From assembly GCF_002777825.1 (NCBI RefSeq), contig NZ_MEIR01000067.1, forward strand, positions 1 through 49,570: a DNA stretch of 49,570 nt. The letters are read 5' to 3'. The translations under genes and the position numbers were made by a program. Below are positions 1-11,815 of this stretch, in pieces; the stretch's first letter is position 1, and the number at the start of each line of letters is the position of its first letter. The stretch is from Snodgrassella alvi. GTDB lineage: Bacteria > Pseudomonadota > Gammaproteobacteria > Burkholderiales > Neisseriaceae. The notes under the pieces are model-generated. The model did no database searches. It was given only the letters and a program-made list of their open reading frames with translations, and had not been told where the DNA came from.

Positions 1-2798
1 TAGCTGAAGGTGATGAGGTCGGGCTCTGCCTCTGCGGGCAGGCCGGCTTTTTTGTAGCCGACTTTGATAAGGTTGTCGGCTTTGTCGTACTGGTAGGCGG
101 TGGTGCCGTCGGTGGTGTATTTGCCGATGAGGCGGCCGATGGCATCCCGTTTGAAGCGGTGGGTAATTTCGGCACTGCTGCCGGCAGCAAAGTGCACGGC
201 GCTGACGTTATTCAGTGCATCGTAGTTGTATTTCTGTTTACGCCCGTCCAGATCGGTTTGTTCGATGAGGCGGTCGGCGGCATCGTATTGAAACTGGTAG
301 TGTTCGCCGTTTTCGTTGATAAGGGCGTTAAGGCGGCCATAGGCGTCGTAGTTAAAGCCGAGTTTGCGTCCGGCAGCATCGATGCGGGTATGCACCAGTC
401 CGCGCGGGTCGCGCTGGTAATGGGTACTGTGGCCGGCGGGGTCGGTATAGGTGAGTAGCTGGCCGGCACTGTTGACGCGGTAGTGTTCCTGTCTGCCGTC
501 GGTTAAGGTAACGCCGGTAAGCTGGCCGGCAGCGTTGTAGTGGTATTTGCTGCTTTCGCCGATGGCGTCGGTGACGCTGCTGAGATTGCCTGATGCATCG
601 TAATAGAGATAGGTGGTGGCACCGGAGCAGTCGACATGTTGGATTAGCTGGCCGTTCTGATTCCAGCGCAGATACTTTTTGCCACCGCGGGCATCGGTTA
701 TTTTGACTATCTGACCGTGCTGATCGTACTGGTAGTGGGTACGCTGTTTGTGGGGGTCGATAACGCTGCGCAGGTTGCCGCGCTGGTCGTAGTAGTAACG
801 CCAGATGCTGCCGTCGGGGTCGACGCTGATGGTGGGCAAAGCCCAGTGCGGTAGCCACTGGGTTTGGCTGGTACGGCCGAGGGGATCGGTTTCGGCGATT
901 TCGCGTCCCTGTTCGTCGTAGCTGTAGCGCCACTTCCCGCCTTGGGGATCGGTGACGCTGGCCAGTTGCTGGTCTTCGTTCCACTCAAATTCGGTAGTCT
1001 GGCCGATGGGGTCGATATAACGGGTAATTTGGTAGATTTCGTTCCAGTAATGCTGGCTTACTCGACCCAGACTGTCATATACAGTAGTGAGACGTTGTTC
1101 GAGATCATACTGGAAGCGGTAGTCTTCCAGACGTTTGCCATCGGCTTCGCTCCAGTGGCGGATGACGCGCCAAGCGGTTTCTGCTGCTCCGTTGAAGTGC
1201 TGCCACTGGTAATAACACTGTAGGCCGGTAGGCAGGCGGTGGTAAGTCATGCGCCGGCCGTTGTCGTAGGCAAATTCTCTGGTGGGGCGATTTTCTGCAT
1301 CGATGACTTGTTGCAGGTCGCCCTGTTCGCTGTAGTGGTACTGGCTTAGTAGCTGGCTGCTGCCATCGGCTAGTTCTCTTTTGATGTGTGTGACGCGCTG
1401 GGGGTGGCGTTTGTCCTGATAGTGCAGGGAGATGGTGGCAGCCTTGTTGTTGTCGGCGCTGATGTGGCTGATGCGGCTGTGCTGATCGCGGTAGATAAAC
1501 AGGTGGTTGTCGTTGCGGTCTTGCAGCAGGGTAAGGTAGAGGCGGTTGGGGTTGTTTGGATCGGGTTCGAACAGGCGGTAGGTGCCGTCGTCATCTTCGA
1601 TGACCCAGCGATTCTGTTCGCCACGGCGGATGCTGATATTTTCACTGACAATGCGGATGCCTTCGCCCGGCTGCATGGCTTCGATTTCGATGCGCCGCCC
1701 TTGTTCGTTGATGTAGACGGCGGTGCAGGAGCCGTCTGGCTGCGGGGAGATTTTCATTTCTACTTCATAGGGGATGCTCCAGCCGGCACCAAACATGTTG
1801 TGGGTGCGGGTATCGATGCTGCTGTAAAAGCGTTGCCATTCGATAGGGAAATGGGCGGGGATGGTGAAGTCGAGCTCTTCGGTGCCGGCAAGGAGTTTGG
1901 CGCCGGTGGGCAGGTGAACGGGGTTGCCGCGGGTGACGGCTTTGGTCGCGCTGGCGATGGCATAGCTAGTGGCGCCATTAATGGCAAGGTTGACCAGCAG
2001 ACAGCCAATTTGGACACATCTTTTATTGGGGCGTTTAAGGGAGGCTAATATGCCAACGCCTAAGGATATGGGGTGTTTGCCACTGCGGATCGGGCGCACG
2101 ACGATAGGTTTGCCACCGATGCGCACGTTGTTGGAAACTCTGACGCCACCCTCGCAGTTGTCGGTAACTTTGGCTTCACAGGTGCTGCGGTCGTTGCTGC
2201 GTACGGCGGGCTGGCTGTTGATGTAGACTTTGCTGGAACCTTCGGCCATGTATTCATATGTACCGGGTAGATGTGGATGCTTGGCACAGGTGATTTTGTC
2301 GTTATCTTTGGGTACTGCCCGTGGGTCGGCTGTAGCTACGGTAGGTCTGAAAATTTCTTTGGCCATTTCCCACAAGCCACTGAGTATGCCTGCGGCTATG
2401 TCGAGGAATTCTGTGGGTTGTTGTGGTTGTTCGCTGTCTTCGGTCAGTTCGATGCTTGGGTCTATTGTGCCTGCGGCACGGGCTGCCGGTTTGCTGTTGA
2501 TACGGGTATTGGGTGAGCCGGTGGTGATTTTGCCATCTTCGTTGAGGGGAAAGATGCTACTGACCCAGTCGGCGAGATTGGATACGACGTTATCGCCGCC
2601 AGTCATGGTCATGACGATGCCTACGACAAGGCTGAATGCCAGTCCACCGGTGGTTATGGAGCCGAAAACGAGGAAGGCTGCGGCTGCGGTAATGGCAGCA
2701 TAGGTGGCGATTTCTACGGCAGCGCCAACGATGTCTGCGAGCATGGAGGTGTGTAAAAGGATGTCTCCCTCGCGGGCAGCCCAGTAGGCTTCTCCCAT
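1..2798 (-). CDS. Rhs-family polymorphic toxin, T6SS class (5' part; runs off the left edge)
   Basis: The frame is open from ATG at 2798 to the window edge (about 932 codons); I read it codon by codon and found no stop. It is nearly identical to the first 932 residues of the rhs gene at 42275. The N-terminus has the prePAAR pattern AARxxDxxxH (AAREGDILLH, residues 7-16), then hydrophobic segments at about 23-70, a PAAR-like region at about 168-245, a DUF6531-type start of the shell at about 290, and YD repeats. Such proteins are loaded on the VgrG spike of a type VI secretion system and carry a variable toxin at the C-terminus. That tip lies outside the window, so its activity is unknown. Compared with the right copy there is a one-codon insertion near 1440 and a divergent patch near 555-650. 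The ribosome site AAGGGGA lies just upstream. Confidence 0.93.
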   Translation of the reverse strand, partial: MGEAYWAAREGDILLHTSMLADIVGAAVEIATYAAITAAAAFLVFGSITTGGLAFSLVVGIVMTMTGGDNVVSNLADWVSSIFPLNEDGKITTGSPNTRINSKPAARAAGTIDPSIELTEDSEQPQQPTEFLDIAAGILSGLWEMAKEIFRPTVATADPRAVPKDNDKITCAKHPHLPGTYEYMAEGSSKVYINSQPAVRSNDRSTCEAKVTDNCEGGVRVSNNVRIGGKPIVVRPIRSGKHPISLGVGILASLKRPNKRCVQIGCLLVNLAINGATSYAIASATKAVTRGNPVHLPTGAKLLAGTEELDFTIPAHFPIEWQRFYSSIDTRTHNMFGAGWSIPYEVEMKISPQPDGSCTAVYINEQGRRIEIEAMQPGEGIRIVSENISIRRGEQNRWVIEDDDGTYRLFEPDPNNPNRLYLTLLQDRNDNHLFIYRDQHSRISHISADNNKAATISLHYQDKRHPQRVTHIKRELADGSSQLLSQYHYSEQGDLQQVIDAENRPTREFAYDNGRRMTYHRLPTGLQCYYQWQHFNGAAETAWRVIRHWSEADGKRLEDYRFQYDLEQRLTTVYDSLGRVSQHYWNEIYQITRYIDPIGQTTEFEWNEDQQLASVTDPQGGKWRYSYDEQGREIAETDPLGRTSQTQWLPHWALPTISVDPDGSIWRYYYDQRGNLRSVIDPHKQRTHYQYDQHGQIVKITDARGGKKYLRWNQNGQLIQHVDCSGATTYLYYDASGNLSSVTDAIGESSKYHYNAAGQLTGVTLTDGRQEHYRVNSAGQLLTYTDPAGHSTHYQRDPRGLVHTRIDAAGRKLGFNYDAYGRLNALINENGEHYQFQYDAADRLIEQTDLDGRKQKYNYDALNNVSAVHFAAGSSAEITHRFKRDAIGRLIGKYTTDGTTAYQYDKADNLIKVGYKKAGLPAEAEPDLITFS

Positions 2799-2889
2799 GG
2801 CAATCCCCTTAAATGATTGGTTTTTAAATTCAGAATTTTGTTTATTTACCTGCCTGTAGGGTAATTACGTTTCCGAAAACTGGGTATGC
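2799..2889 (-). promoter_or_regulatory. Conserved rhs leader (left copy)
   Basis: These 91 bases upstream of the left rhs start differ from the right copy (42184-42274) by only one base that I can find, next to the start codon. They hold the AAGGGG ribosome-binding site. Conservation of the whole leader suggests that promoter or translation signals lie inside it. I do not see an unambiguous -35/-10 pair. Confidence 0.55.
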
Positions 2890-3181
2890 GTCACTGTGTT
2901 TATTGGAAACGTTGTATTGGGTAATGGAAAGCAGTTAAGTTGGCAGATACTAACACATTCCTATTAAGCTAAATTATGCCACAATTTAACCTTTTTTATC
3001 TAATTTTATTAATTATTGATGTATATAGAAATGGGTTAGTGTGCTGGTATTTGGGAAATTGAATTTCGGATTTTCTCCCTTTCATCCTGACAACATCCTT
3101 GTATTTTCTGGATTTCGGCCTTTTTTATGTGCGTAGTAGAAAAATCTAAAAGAAAGCACCACCCCACAATCCCAGAAAAAC
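2890..3181. other. AT-rich spacer between rhs and gltD
   Basis: No convincing gene. The stretch is AT-rich outside the rhs repeat. It should hold any rhs promoter elements that lie beyond the shared leader, and it ends at the gltD terminator. Confidence 0.5.
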
Positions 3182-3221
3182 AAAACTGCCTGTGGCCATA
3201 CAGTTGGCCACAGGCAGTTTT
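3182..3221 (-). terminator. Rho-independent terminator of gltBD
   Basis: A perfect 16-bp stem (3182-3197 with 3206-3221) around an 8-base loop, just after the gltD stop. On the minus strand the stem is followed by a T-rich tract (TTTTGTTTTT). The stem begins and ends in A/T runs, so it could also work on the plus strand. Confidence 0.9.
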
Positions 3222-3238
3222 ATCTGGCCACCAGTTTA

Positions 3239-4663
<1,425 letters not shown>

Positions 4664-4697
4664 CTATTTCTAATTATTCCTGCATTGTCCGGCGGCC

Positions 4698-7600
4698 TTA
4701 CTGGGTAACAGCGCGCAACTCGGTAACGGTACGCGGTTTATGTCCCAACAGCGCATCTACATCATTGGCTTTTGGTTTAACCAGTATAAAGCGATTAACA
4801 TAATTGTCCCATTTGGCCAGAATGCGTTCCCCCAGCGGACTGTGGGTATTTTCCACATGTTCGGCAATCAGACCGCGCAGATTTTCCTGATGCATGGTTA
4901 GCGTGCTGATATCCAGCCCTTCCACCAGCTCGGGATTGATGCGCTGCCGAAAACCACCGTCCACATCTAGCACATAGGCAAAACCGCCAGTCATACCGGC
5001 ACCGAAGTTGATTCCGGTTTTGCCCAGTACACATACCACGCCGCCGGTCATGTATTCACAGCCATTGTCGCCAATACCTTCCACCACAACCGTGGCTCCG
5101 GAATTGCGCACAGCAAAACGCTCACCGGCCTTACCGGAAGCAAACAGCTTGCCACCAGTAGCGCCATACAGACAGGTATTGCCAATAATCGTGGTATCTT
5201 CCGGCTGGAATGCTGTACCGCCGTGCGGATGAATCACAATCTTGCCACCGGCCATTCCTTTACCGACATAATCGTTGGCATCTCCGGTCAGATACAGATT
5301 CACGGTGCCGGCCAGCCATACACCAAAACTCTGTCCGGCAGTACCATTCAGATATATATCAAAGCGCTGTGGTGCATGGCCACGATTGCCGTAAGCAGCA
5401 GCAATCTGGCCGGATAAAGTGGCACCCACTGAGCGATCGGTATTATTGATGTCATAGCTTAAATCTACATCAGCCCCGCTTTGTACCGCGTCGCCAATAT
5501 CCTGCATGATGGTGCGGTTAAGGTGGCCGCTATCAAACGGTGGATTGGTCTGGGTACAGTAGCGTGAGCTGCCATCCGGAACTTTCGGTGAATACAGTAG
5601 CTTGCTTAAATCCAGTGTGCTTTGTTTCGGCGTAATGCCGGATATGACTTCCAGCAGCTCGGTACGGCCGATTAAATCGGTTAACTGGGTTACCCCAAGC
5701 TGTGCCATGATTTCGCGCACATCCTGTGCGATGAATTTGAAGTAATTCATCGCTTTTTCCGGTAAACCATGGAAATGTTCTTGGCGCAGGGTATCGTCCT
5801 GAGTGGCCACACCGGTAGCACAGTTATTCAGGTGACAGATGCGCAGATAGCGGCAGCCCAGTGCAATCATCGGCCCGGTACCGAAGCCAAAGCTTTCTGC
5901 ACCCAGAATCGCTGCTTTAACAATATCCAAACCAGTTTTGAGGCCACCATCCACTTGCAGACGCACTTTATGGCGCAGATTATTTCCCACCAGTGCCTGC
6001 TGAGCTTCAGCCAGCCCCAGCTCCCACGGGCTGCCAGCATATTTCACACTGGTAATCGGGCTGGCACCGGTACCACCATCATAACCGGATATGGTAATCA
6101 GATCGGCATAAGCTTTAGCTACGCCGGTAGCAATAGTTCCAACACCCGGTAAAGACACTAGCTTTACTGAAATCAGTGCCCGCGGATTAATCTGTTTTAA
6201 ATCAAAAATCAGCTGGGCTAAATCTTCAATCGAATAAATATCATGATGCGGTGGTGGCGAAATCAGGGTAGAACCGGGCACGGCAAAGCGCAGTTGCGCA
6301 ATATACGGGGTAACCTTGTCTCCCGGTAACTGGCCGCCTTCACCCGGTTTGGCACCCTGCGCCACTTTAATCTGAATTACATCAGCACTCATCAGATAGG
6401 CCGGTGTAACACCGAAACGGCCGGAAGCCACCTGCTTAATCCGCGATACGCGTTCAGTTCCATAGCGGCGCGGATCTTCGCCACCCTCACCGGAATTAGA
6501 AAAGCCGCCCAGCCGGTTCATCGCTGTGGCCAGTGCCTCATGTGCTTCAGGGCTTAATGCTCCTATCGACATGGCCGCACTGTCAAAGCGCTTATACAGA
6601 TTCTCCGCTGCTTCCACCTGTTCCAGCGCTACCGGTGTGGCGGTTTCGGTTTTCAGACGCAGCAAATCGCGCAGCATAGAGGGAGGTCGCTTATTTACAG
6701 CATCGGCATAGCAGCGATAGCGGGCATAATCGCCACTGTTGACGGCTGCCTGCAAAGTATTTACCACTTCGGGGTTATAGGCGTGAAATTCACCCTGTGG
6801 CTTGTATTTCAGATAACCGCCGATTTCCAGCCCTCGACTTTTCTGCCAGGCACGTTTATGAAACCAGCGCAGTTCTGCTTCGAGCTGAGCAAAAGTCGCC
6901 CCCTCAATGCGGTTAAGCATATTTTTAAAGCACAGCTCCATCACCTCATGATGAAAGCCGATTGCTTCAAACAAACAGGCACAACGATAGGAAGAAATAG
7001 TCGAGATGCCCATTTTAGAGATAATTTTATACAAACCCTTATTGATGGCATTGCGGAAATTTATCATTACCTGCCGTAGTGGTTTGGTAATCGCGCCAAT
7101 GCTCACCATTTTGGCCAGACTCTCATAGGCCAGATAAGGATACACTGCCGTGGCACCCAAGCCTATCAGTACGGCAAAATGGTGCGGGTTACGTGCTGAA
7201 GCGGTTTCAACAATAATATTCGCATCGCAGCGCAGATTGGTTTCCACCAGTCGCTGCTGAATCGCACCAACACTGAGAACAGCCGGAATCGGCATGGCAT
7301 CACGACTGATATTACGGTCTGAAATCACCAGCAGCACGGCTCCGTTTCTGACTGCGGCCACGGCCTCATCACACAGGCGCACCAGTGCCTCTTTCAGGCT
7401 GGTTTCATTCGGGTTATACACCGCATCCAGATGATGATGCTGATAGTATTCGGCTGATAATTGCAGCAACTGCTGCATATCAGAGTACAGCAGTACCGGC
7501 GATTTGAAATTCACCCGGTGTGACATTCCCTCAGCTTCAAAAAACACACTCATTTCGCGCCCGATACAAGTATTCAGGCTCATCACATGCTTTTCACGCA

Positions 7601-9164
7601 AGGGATCTATCGGTGGATTGGTTACTTGGGCAAAATACTGACGGAAATAATCAAATAGCACCCGAGGCCGCTGTGACAACACCGCAAACGGCGTATCGTC
7701 TCCCATCGAGCCTACCGCTTCCTGACCATTTTCGCCCAGCACCCGTACCACACTTTCCAGTTCTTCCAAGTCATAGCCGAACAGCTTCTGGTACACCAGC
7801 AATCTGTCTGCTGAAAAACTGGATTCACCTACTTCTTCATCCGGCAGTTTCTCAAACGGAATCAGCGACAGAACATTTCTGTCCAGCCACTCCTTATACG
7901 GATGACGCGTTTTCAGTTCGGTGTTGATATCAGCCGATTGCATCAGCCTACCCTCACGCGTATCAATCACCAGCAGTTCACCCGGGCCAACACGGCCTTT
8001 CTCCACCACCTCATCCGGAGCGTAATCCCAGATACCCACTTCCGATGCAATGGTAATCAGCTTGTCCTGTGTAATTACGTAGCGAGCCGGCCGCAGGCCG
8101 TTACGGTCGAGCGTACAGGCTGCATAGCGGCCATCGCTGAGCACAATTCCCGCAGGGCCATCCCACGGTTCCATGTGCATGGAATTAAAATCATAAAAGG
8201 CGCGCAAATCCTCATCCATATCCGGATTGTGTTGCCAGGCCGGCGGCACCAGTAAGCGCATAGCACGAAACAAATCCATACCGCCATTCACAAACAGCTC
8301 CAGCATATTATCCAGTGAGCTGGAATCTGAACCAGTTTCATTCACAAATGGTGCCGCCGTCTGCAAATCCGGAATCAGCGGGGTGTGATATTTATATGAG
8401 CGTGCTCGTGCCCAAGCCCGATTACCGGAAATGGTGTTAATTTCACCATTATGCGCCAGATAACGGAAAGGTTGCGCCAGCTGCCAGCGTGGTAACGTAT
8501 TGGTAGAAAAACGCTGATGAAACAAACAGATTGCACTTTGCATGCGTAAATCAGCTAGATCAGGATAAAACCGTGGTAAATCCTTGGGCATGCACAGCCC
8601 TTTATAAATCATCACTTGATTAGACAGGCTGCAAATATAAAAATCACGATGATTAATGCGCTTTTCAATGCGTCGGCGGGTCATAAACAGCCGCCGTTCC
8701 AGATCTCGCGGTAGCCAGCCAGCGGGCGCATTGATAAATACCTGCTCAATATGCGGCATATCTGCCAGTGCAATGGCACCGAGCATTTTCGGATTGGTGG
8801 GCACAGGCCGCCACAATGAAATATTCAGCGTTTCACGTGTCAGCTCTTCCTCAATAATAGCCTTATATTCCTGTGTCAATGCTTCATCGCGCGGAAAAAA
8901 AATCATCCCCACGGCAAAATTCTTTGCCAGCGTAATGCCTGCTTCCTCCGCTACCGCCTGAAAGAATTTTTTCGGCATTTGCATCAGCAGGCCACAGCCA
9001 TCCCCGGTTTTACCATCCGACAGAATCGCTCCGCGATGCTGCATGCGTGACAGCCCCAATATTGCGGTACGCACCACCTTGTGGCTGGGCTCACCTTCAA
9101 TATTGGCAATTAATCCAAAACCGCAGTTTTCTTTTACCAGAGAGTGGTCGTATAAGCCGGACAT
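4698..9164 (-). CDS. gltB: Glutamate synthase, large (alpha) subunit
   Basis: 1488 residues, matching full-length bacterial GltB. The protein begins with a short propeptide, and Cys14 (in ENCGFGLIA) is the expected amidotransferase nucleophile exposed after processing. It releases ammonia from glutamine, which is channelled to the FMN site of the central/synthase domains. The 3Fe-4S motif CRYLRICHLNNC lies in the C-terminal third, followed by the beta-helical domain rich in G-x-x-x-G repeats. First gene of the gltBD operon; the AT-rich region upstream (9165 onward) should hold the promoter. Confidence 0.97.
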   Translation of the reverse strand: MSGLYDHSLVKENCGFGLIANIEGEPSHKVVRTAILGLSRMQHRGAILSDGKTGDGCGLLMQMPKKFFQAVAEEAGITLAKNFAVGMIFFPRDEALTQEYKAIIEEELTRETLNISLWRPVPTNPKMLGAIALADMPHIEQVFINAPAGWLPRDLERRLFMTRRRIEKRINHRDFYICSLSNQVMIYKGLCMPKDLPRFYPDLADLRMQSAICLFHQRFSTNTLPRWQLAQPFRYLAHNGEINTISGNRAWARARSYKYHTPLIPDLQTAAPFVNETGSDSSSLDNMLELFVNGGMDLFRAMRLLVPPAWQHNPDMDEDLRAFYDFNSMHMEPWDGPAGIVLSDGRYAACTLDRNGLRPARYVITQDKLITIASEVGIWDYAPDEVVEKGRVGPGELLVIDTREGRLMQSADINTELKTRHPYKEWLDRNVLSLIPFEKLPDEEVGESSFSADRLLVYQKLFGYDLEELESVVRVLGENGQEAVGSMGDDTPFAVLSQRPRVLFDYFRQYFAQVTNPPIDPLREKHVMSLNTCIGREMSVFFEAEGMSHRVNFKSPVLLYSDMQQLLQLSAEYYQHHHLDAVYNPNETSLKEALVRLCDEAVAAVRNGAVLLVISDRNISRDAMPIPAVLSVGAIQQRLVETNLRCDANIIVETASARNPHHFAVLIGLGATAVYPYLAYESLAKMVSIGAITKPLRQVMINFRNAINKGLYKIISKMGISTISSYRCACLFEAIGFHHEVMELCFKNMLNRIEGATFAQLEAELRWFHKRAWQKSRGLEIGGYLKYKPQGEFHAYNPEVVNTLQAAVNSGDYARYRCYADAVNKRPPSMLRDLLRLKTETATPVALEQVEAAENLYKRFDSAAMSIGALSPEAHEALATAMNRLGGFSNSGEGGEDPRRYGTERVSRIKQVASGRFGVTPAYLMSADVIQIKVAQGAKPGEGGQLPGDKVTPYIAQLRFAVPGSTLISPPPHHDIYSIEDLAQLIFDLKQINPRALISVKLVSLPGVGTIATGVAKAYADLITISGYDGGTGASPITSVKYAGSPWELGLAEAQQALVGNNLRHKVRLQVDGGLKTGLDIVKAAILGAESFGFGTGPMIALGCRYLRICHLNNCATGVATQDDTLRQEHFHGLPEKAMNYFKFIAQDVREIMAQLGVTQLTDLIGRTELLEVISGITPKQSTLDLSKLLYSPKVPDGSSRYCTQTNPPFDSGHLNRTIMQDIGDAVQSGADVDLSYDINNTDRSVGATLSGQIAAAYGNRGHAPQRFDIYLNGTAGQSFGVWLAGTVNLYLTGDANDYVGKGMAGGKIVIHPHGGTAFQPEDTTIIGNTCLYGATGGKLFASGKAGERFAVRNSGATVVVEGIGDNGCEYMTGGVVCVLGKTGINFGAGMTGGFAYVLDVDGGFRQRINPELVEGLDISTLTMHQENLRGLIAEHVENTHSPLGERILAKWDNYVNRFILVKPKANDVDALLGHKPRTVTELRAVTQ

Positions 9165-9803
9165 CAGGAAACCTCGCTTGCTGTGCTAACTGCAAAGCAC
9201 AAATTAATTAGTCAAGATAACAAACATACAAAAATTTACCTATATGCGTCAAAAACTTTTTTGTTCAGCTCAACAAAAAAAACTCTATAATTTCATTGAA
9301 TTTTAGTTTAAATCACTACATATACCCAGATTTGTGCATATTAAAACGGCTTTCGGCTGAAAAGATGCCATATTTCACCAAATTACACATTTATGGCAAT
9401 AAAGCTTTAAAAAGCAAAAAAATTTGCAGAAGGCACAAATCATGCCATCTGCAAGCCACTTGTATGAGAATAATAATCAGTTAATATTTTAATTCAACTA
9501 TATTTAAGACAACCTTTCAAATAAATTTATTCTGATCATAAGTACCGAGATAAACAGGATTCTGAGTTCCCCTCACTTTGAAGAATTCGCCGGCAAGCAA
9601 CCTAAAAAGTTTCGCTATCTTTAAAATCCTGCCAGCCATTACCATATGGCTGCAATACTGGCAGTACGTCCAAAATCTTGCCATGTCTTCCCGCTTTTGC
9701 ATTCGGAAATATATATTTTCCGAGAGCTTCACCTCAACATCAGACACCTAATTAATAATGTCCATTATCCAGTCATCTTCCTTTTCTCATACTGCCTATA
9801 GAT
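9165..9803. other. AT-rich intergenic region, gltB promoter side
   Basis: About 640 bases with no gene I can support. Two short frames (9296-9484 plus, 9517-9747 minus) have no recognisable features. On plus, 9508-9624 is a startless open frame ending ...SPHFEEFAGKQPKKFRYL, which reads like the tail of a protein and might be a gene remnant. The part next to 9165 presumably holds the gltB promoter. Confidence 0.4.
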
Positions 9804-9830
9804 AAAAAAAGGGAGATGCAAGCATCCCCC
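9804..9830 (-). terminator. Terminator after lipA
   Basis: Nine-base stem (9811-9819 with 9822-9830, one mismatch) with a two-base apex, followed on the minus strand by seven T (9804-9810). It lies 9 bases beyond the lipA stop and ends the ybeD-lipB-lipA operon. Confidence 0.85.
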
Positions 9831-9838
9831 GTTACATT

Positions 9839-10795
9839 TTATTCACTGACCACACCAGCGTGTTCAGCCTGAACATCGGCATGATAGCTGGAGCGTACCA
9901 TCGCCCCGATTGCTCCATGCTTAAAGCCCATCTCATAAGCACGTTTTTCAAATACCTTAAACTGTTCCGGCGTAACATAGCGCAATACCGGCAAATGGCT
10001 GTTACTGGGCTGTAAATACTGGCCGATGGTAATCATTTCCACATCATGTGCACGCAGATCCTGCATCACTTCCAGAATCTCTTCATCACTCTCACCCAGT
10101 CCCACCATCAAACCGGATTTCGTCGCCACCTCAGGCCGTAATGCCTTATACTGTTTCAGCAACTTCAGCGAATGCTGATAATCCGCACCGGGTCGCGCCT
10201 GTTTATACAGTCGCGGAGCTGTTTCCAGATTATGATTGAGTACATCCGGCGGTGTTTGTGCCAGAATATCTAGCGCCGTATCCAGACGGCCACGAAAATC
10301 CGGTACCAGCACTTCAATCTGGGTATGCGGGCTGGATTCGCGAATGGCGCTAATGCAATCTGCAAAGTGTTGTGCCCCACCATCGCGCAAATCATCACGG
10401 TCTACCGAAGTAATCACTACATAACGCAGATTCATCGCTTTCACCGAAGCGGCCAGATGTTGCGGCTCCTGTGGATCAAGCGGATTGGGGCGACCATGCC
10501 CTACGTCGCAAAACGGGCAGCGGCGGGTACAGATATCACCCATGATCATAAATGTTGCCGTTCCCTTGCTGAAACATTCGCCAATATTCGGGCAACTGGC
10601 TTCTTCGCATACCGTATGCAGCTTCTGCTCACGGACAATGCTTTTAATTTCAAAAAATTTCTGACTACTGGGTAGCCGCGCCCGAATCCATTCCGGTTTT
10701 TTCAGTTTTTCTTCCAGCGGTACAACTTTAATTGGAATACGCGCAGTTTTTTCCGCACCTTTGTGTTTTACCCCTTGGCTATTATCTTGATTCAT
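9839..10795 (-). CDS. lipA: Lipoyl synthase (radical SAM)
   Basis: 318 residues, normal length. LipA inserts two sulfur atoms into protein-bound octanoyl groups to make lipoyl cofactors for pyruvate and 2-oxoglutarate dehydrogenases. Both iron-sulfur clusters are visible: the auxiliary cluster ligands in [12 protein letters not shown] and the radical-SAM motif CTRRCPFC. The conserved C-terminal serine region (MVRSSYHAD) is present. The start overlaps the lipB stop as ATGA (10792-10795), so translation is probably coupled. Last gene of ybeD-lipB-lipA. Confidence 0.97.
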   Translation of the reverse strand: MNQDNSQGVKHKGAEKTARIPIKVVPLEEKLKKPEWIRARLPSSQKFFEIKSIVREQKLHTVCEEASCPNIGECFSKGTATFMIMGDICTRRCPFCDVGHGRPNPLDPQEPQHLAASVKAMNLRYVVITSVDRDDLRDGGAQHFADCISAIRESSPHTQIEVLVPDFRGRLDTALDILAQTPPDVLNHNLETAPRLYKQARPGADYQHSLKLLKQYKALRPEVATKSGLMVGLGESDEEILEVMQDLRAHDVEMITIGQYLQPSNSHLPVLRYVTPEQFKVFEKRAYEMGFKHGAIGAMVRSSYHADVQAEHAGVVSE

Positions 10796-11436
10796 AGTAC
10801 AACTTTCTGTATAGATGGCCGCTCAGGCGGCGGTGCATTCAATTGCAAAGTCAGGTAGCCGGTTAAACGTTCGGCAACTTCAGCCAGCTCTGGACAGTGC
10901 TCTGTCAGATCAGCAATCTGAGTCATGTGTAAACCGGCATAGCCACACGGATTGATATGAGTAAACGGTGTCAGATCCATATTCACATTCAGTGCCAGAC
11001 CGTGATATACCGCGCCCTGCTTGATACGCAACCCCAGCGAAGCAATTTTTCGGCCGTTTACATAAACACCGGGACGTTTAGGGTCATTCACCGCGGCAAT
11101 GCCGTAATCAGCCAGCGTGGCAATGATACTGTTCTCCAGCCGGCTCACTAGCTCCCGTACGGTAATATGGCGCCGCTTAAAATCAATCAGCGTATACACC
11201 ACCAATTGTCCCGGACCGTGATAAGTTACCTGCCCGCCACGGTCAATCTGCACCACTTCAATTTCATCATGTACCAGAATATGTTCTGGCTTGCCGGCCA
11301 TCCCCTGTGTAAGTACCGGCGGATGTTCTACAACCCATAATTCATCTTCCGTTTCAGCTGTGCGATTCGCCGTAAAATCCTGCATCGCCTCAAAAACCGG
11401 CTGATAGGCGCGCAAACCCAACTGAACCACCTTCAT
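10792..11436 (-). CDS. lipB: Octanoyltransferase
   Basis: 214 residues, full length. LipB moves octanoate from acyl carrier protein to the lipoyl domains of target enzymes, the step before LipA. The signature [16 protein letters not shown] and the motif around the catalytic cysteine ([14 protein letters not shown]) are visible, as is the conserved lysine in [11 protein letters not shown]. It overlaps both neighbours by four bases (ATGA at 11433-11436 and at 10792-10795), forming a tightly coupled operon. Its substrate carrier AcpP is encoded at 24274. Confidence 0.97.
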   Translation of the reverse strand: MKVVQLGLRAYQPVFEAMQDFTANRTAETEDELWVVEHPPVLTQGMAGKPEHILVHDEIEVVQIDRGGQVTYHGPGQLVVYTLIDFKRRHITVRELVSRLENSIIATLADYGIAAVNDPKRPGVYVNGRKIASLGLRIKQGAVYHGLALNVNMDLTPFTHINPCGYAGLHMTQIADLTEHCPELAEVAERLTGYLTLQLNAPPPERPSIQKVVL

Positions 11437-11705
11437 AGCACAACCTTCACCATGGGATGGCTACTTAAAGCACGATAAATATTGTCTAGCTGCTCCTGAC
11501 TTTCCGCGCGGATAACCACCGTTGCACTAATATAATTACCCTTACTACTCGGGCGGGTATTGATATCTGCTGCTGCCGTGGCCGGCGCATGCTGCTGTAC
11601 TACATCCAATACCGTGGCTGCAAACTCAGGATGCTGCACACCCATTACCTTAACCGGGAAATCCAGCGGAAATTTAATAATACTGGTTTTCAGATTATCA
11701 CTCAT
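11433..11705 (-). CDS. ybeD: YbeD/DUF493 family protein
   Basis: 90 residues from the chosen ATG at 11705 ([10 protein letters not shown]), which has AAAGG seven bases upstream; an upstream ATG at 11741 would add 12 residues that do not resemble the family. DUF493 proteins are small alpha-beta proteins commonly found next to lipB. Conserved features seen are the [11 protein letters not shown] start and the [14 protein letters not shown] strand. The molecular role is not established; the four-base overlap with lipB suggests a function tied to lipoate metabolism. Confidence 0.9.
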   Translation of the reverse strand: MSDNLKTSIIKFPLDFPVKVMGVQHPEFAATVLDVVQQHAPATAAADINTRPSSKGNYISATVVIRAESQEQLDNIYRALSSHPMVKVVL

Positions 11706-11815
11706 ATCTATACCTTTCCTGTCTGCACACGTTTGTACCATTTAAATCCCATGCAAAACAGGCTTATTCACGTAAAAAATTTTAATCCAAAGCTAACAGC
11801 AGTAATAAACTTATG

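Larger units (their letters stand above)
1..2889 (-). repeat. Left arm of a ~2.9 kb inverted rhs repeat
   Basis: Bases 2889 down to 1, read on the minus strand, match 42184-45069 on the plus strand. The match includes the 91-base leader before the start codon. It begins abruptly at 2889/42184, with different bases outside, and is cut at the left only by the window edge. Differences are scattered single bases, a three-base indel and one dense patch. Confidence 0.95.

Noticed and set aside
1386-2703. Long plus-strand frames at 1386-2048 and 2230-2703, with mirrored frames at 42370-42843 and 43025-43693
   Set aside because: They are antisense to the rhs genes and arise from its GC-rich codon pattern; the rhs frame explains the conservation.
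9517-9747. 76-codon minus-strand frame upstream of gltB
   Set aside because: A possible ribosome site exists but the protein has no recognisable features and the region is AT-rich spacer.
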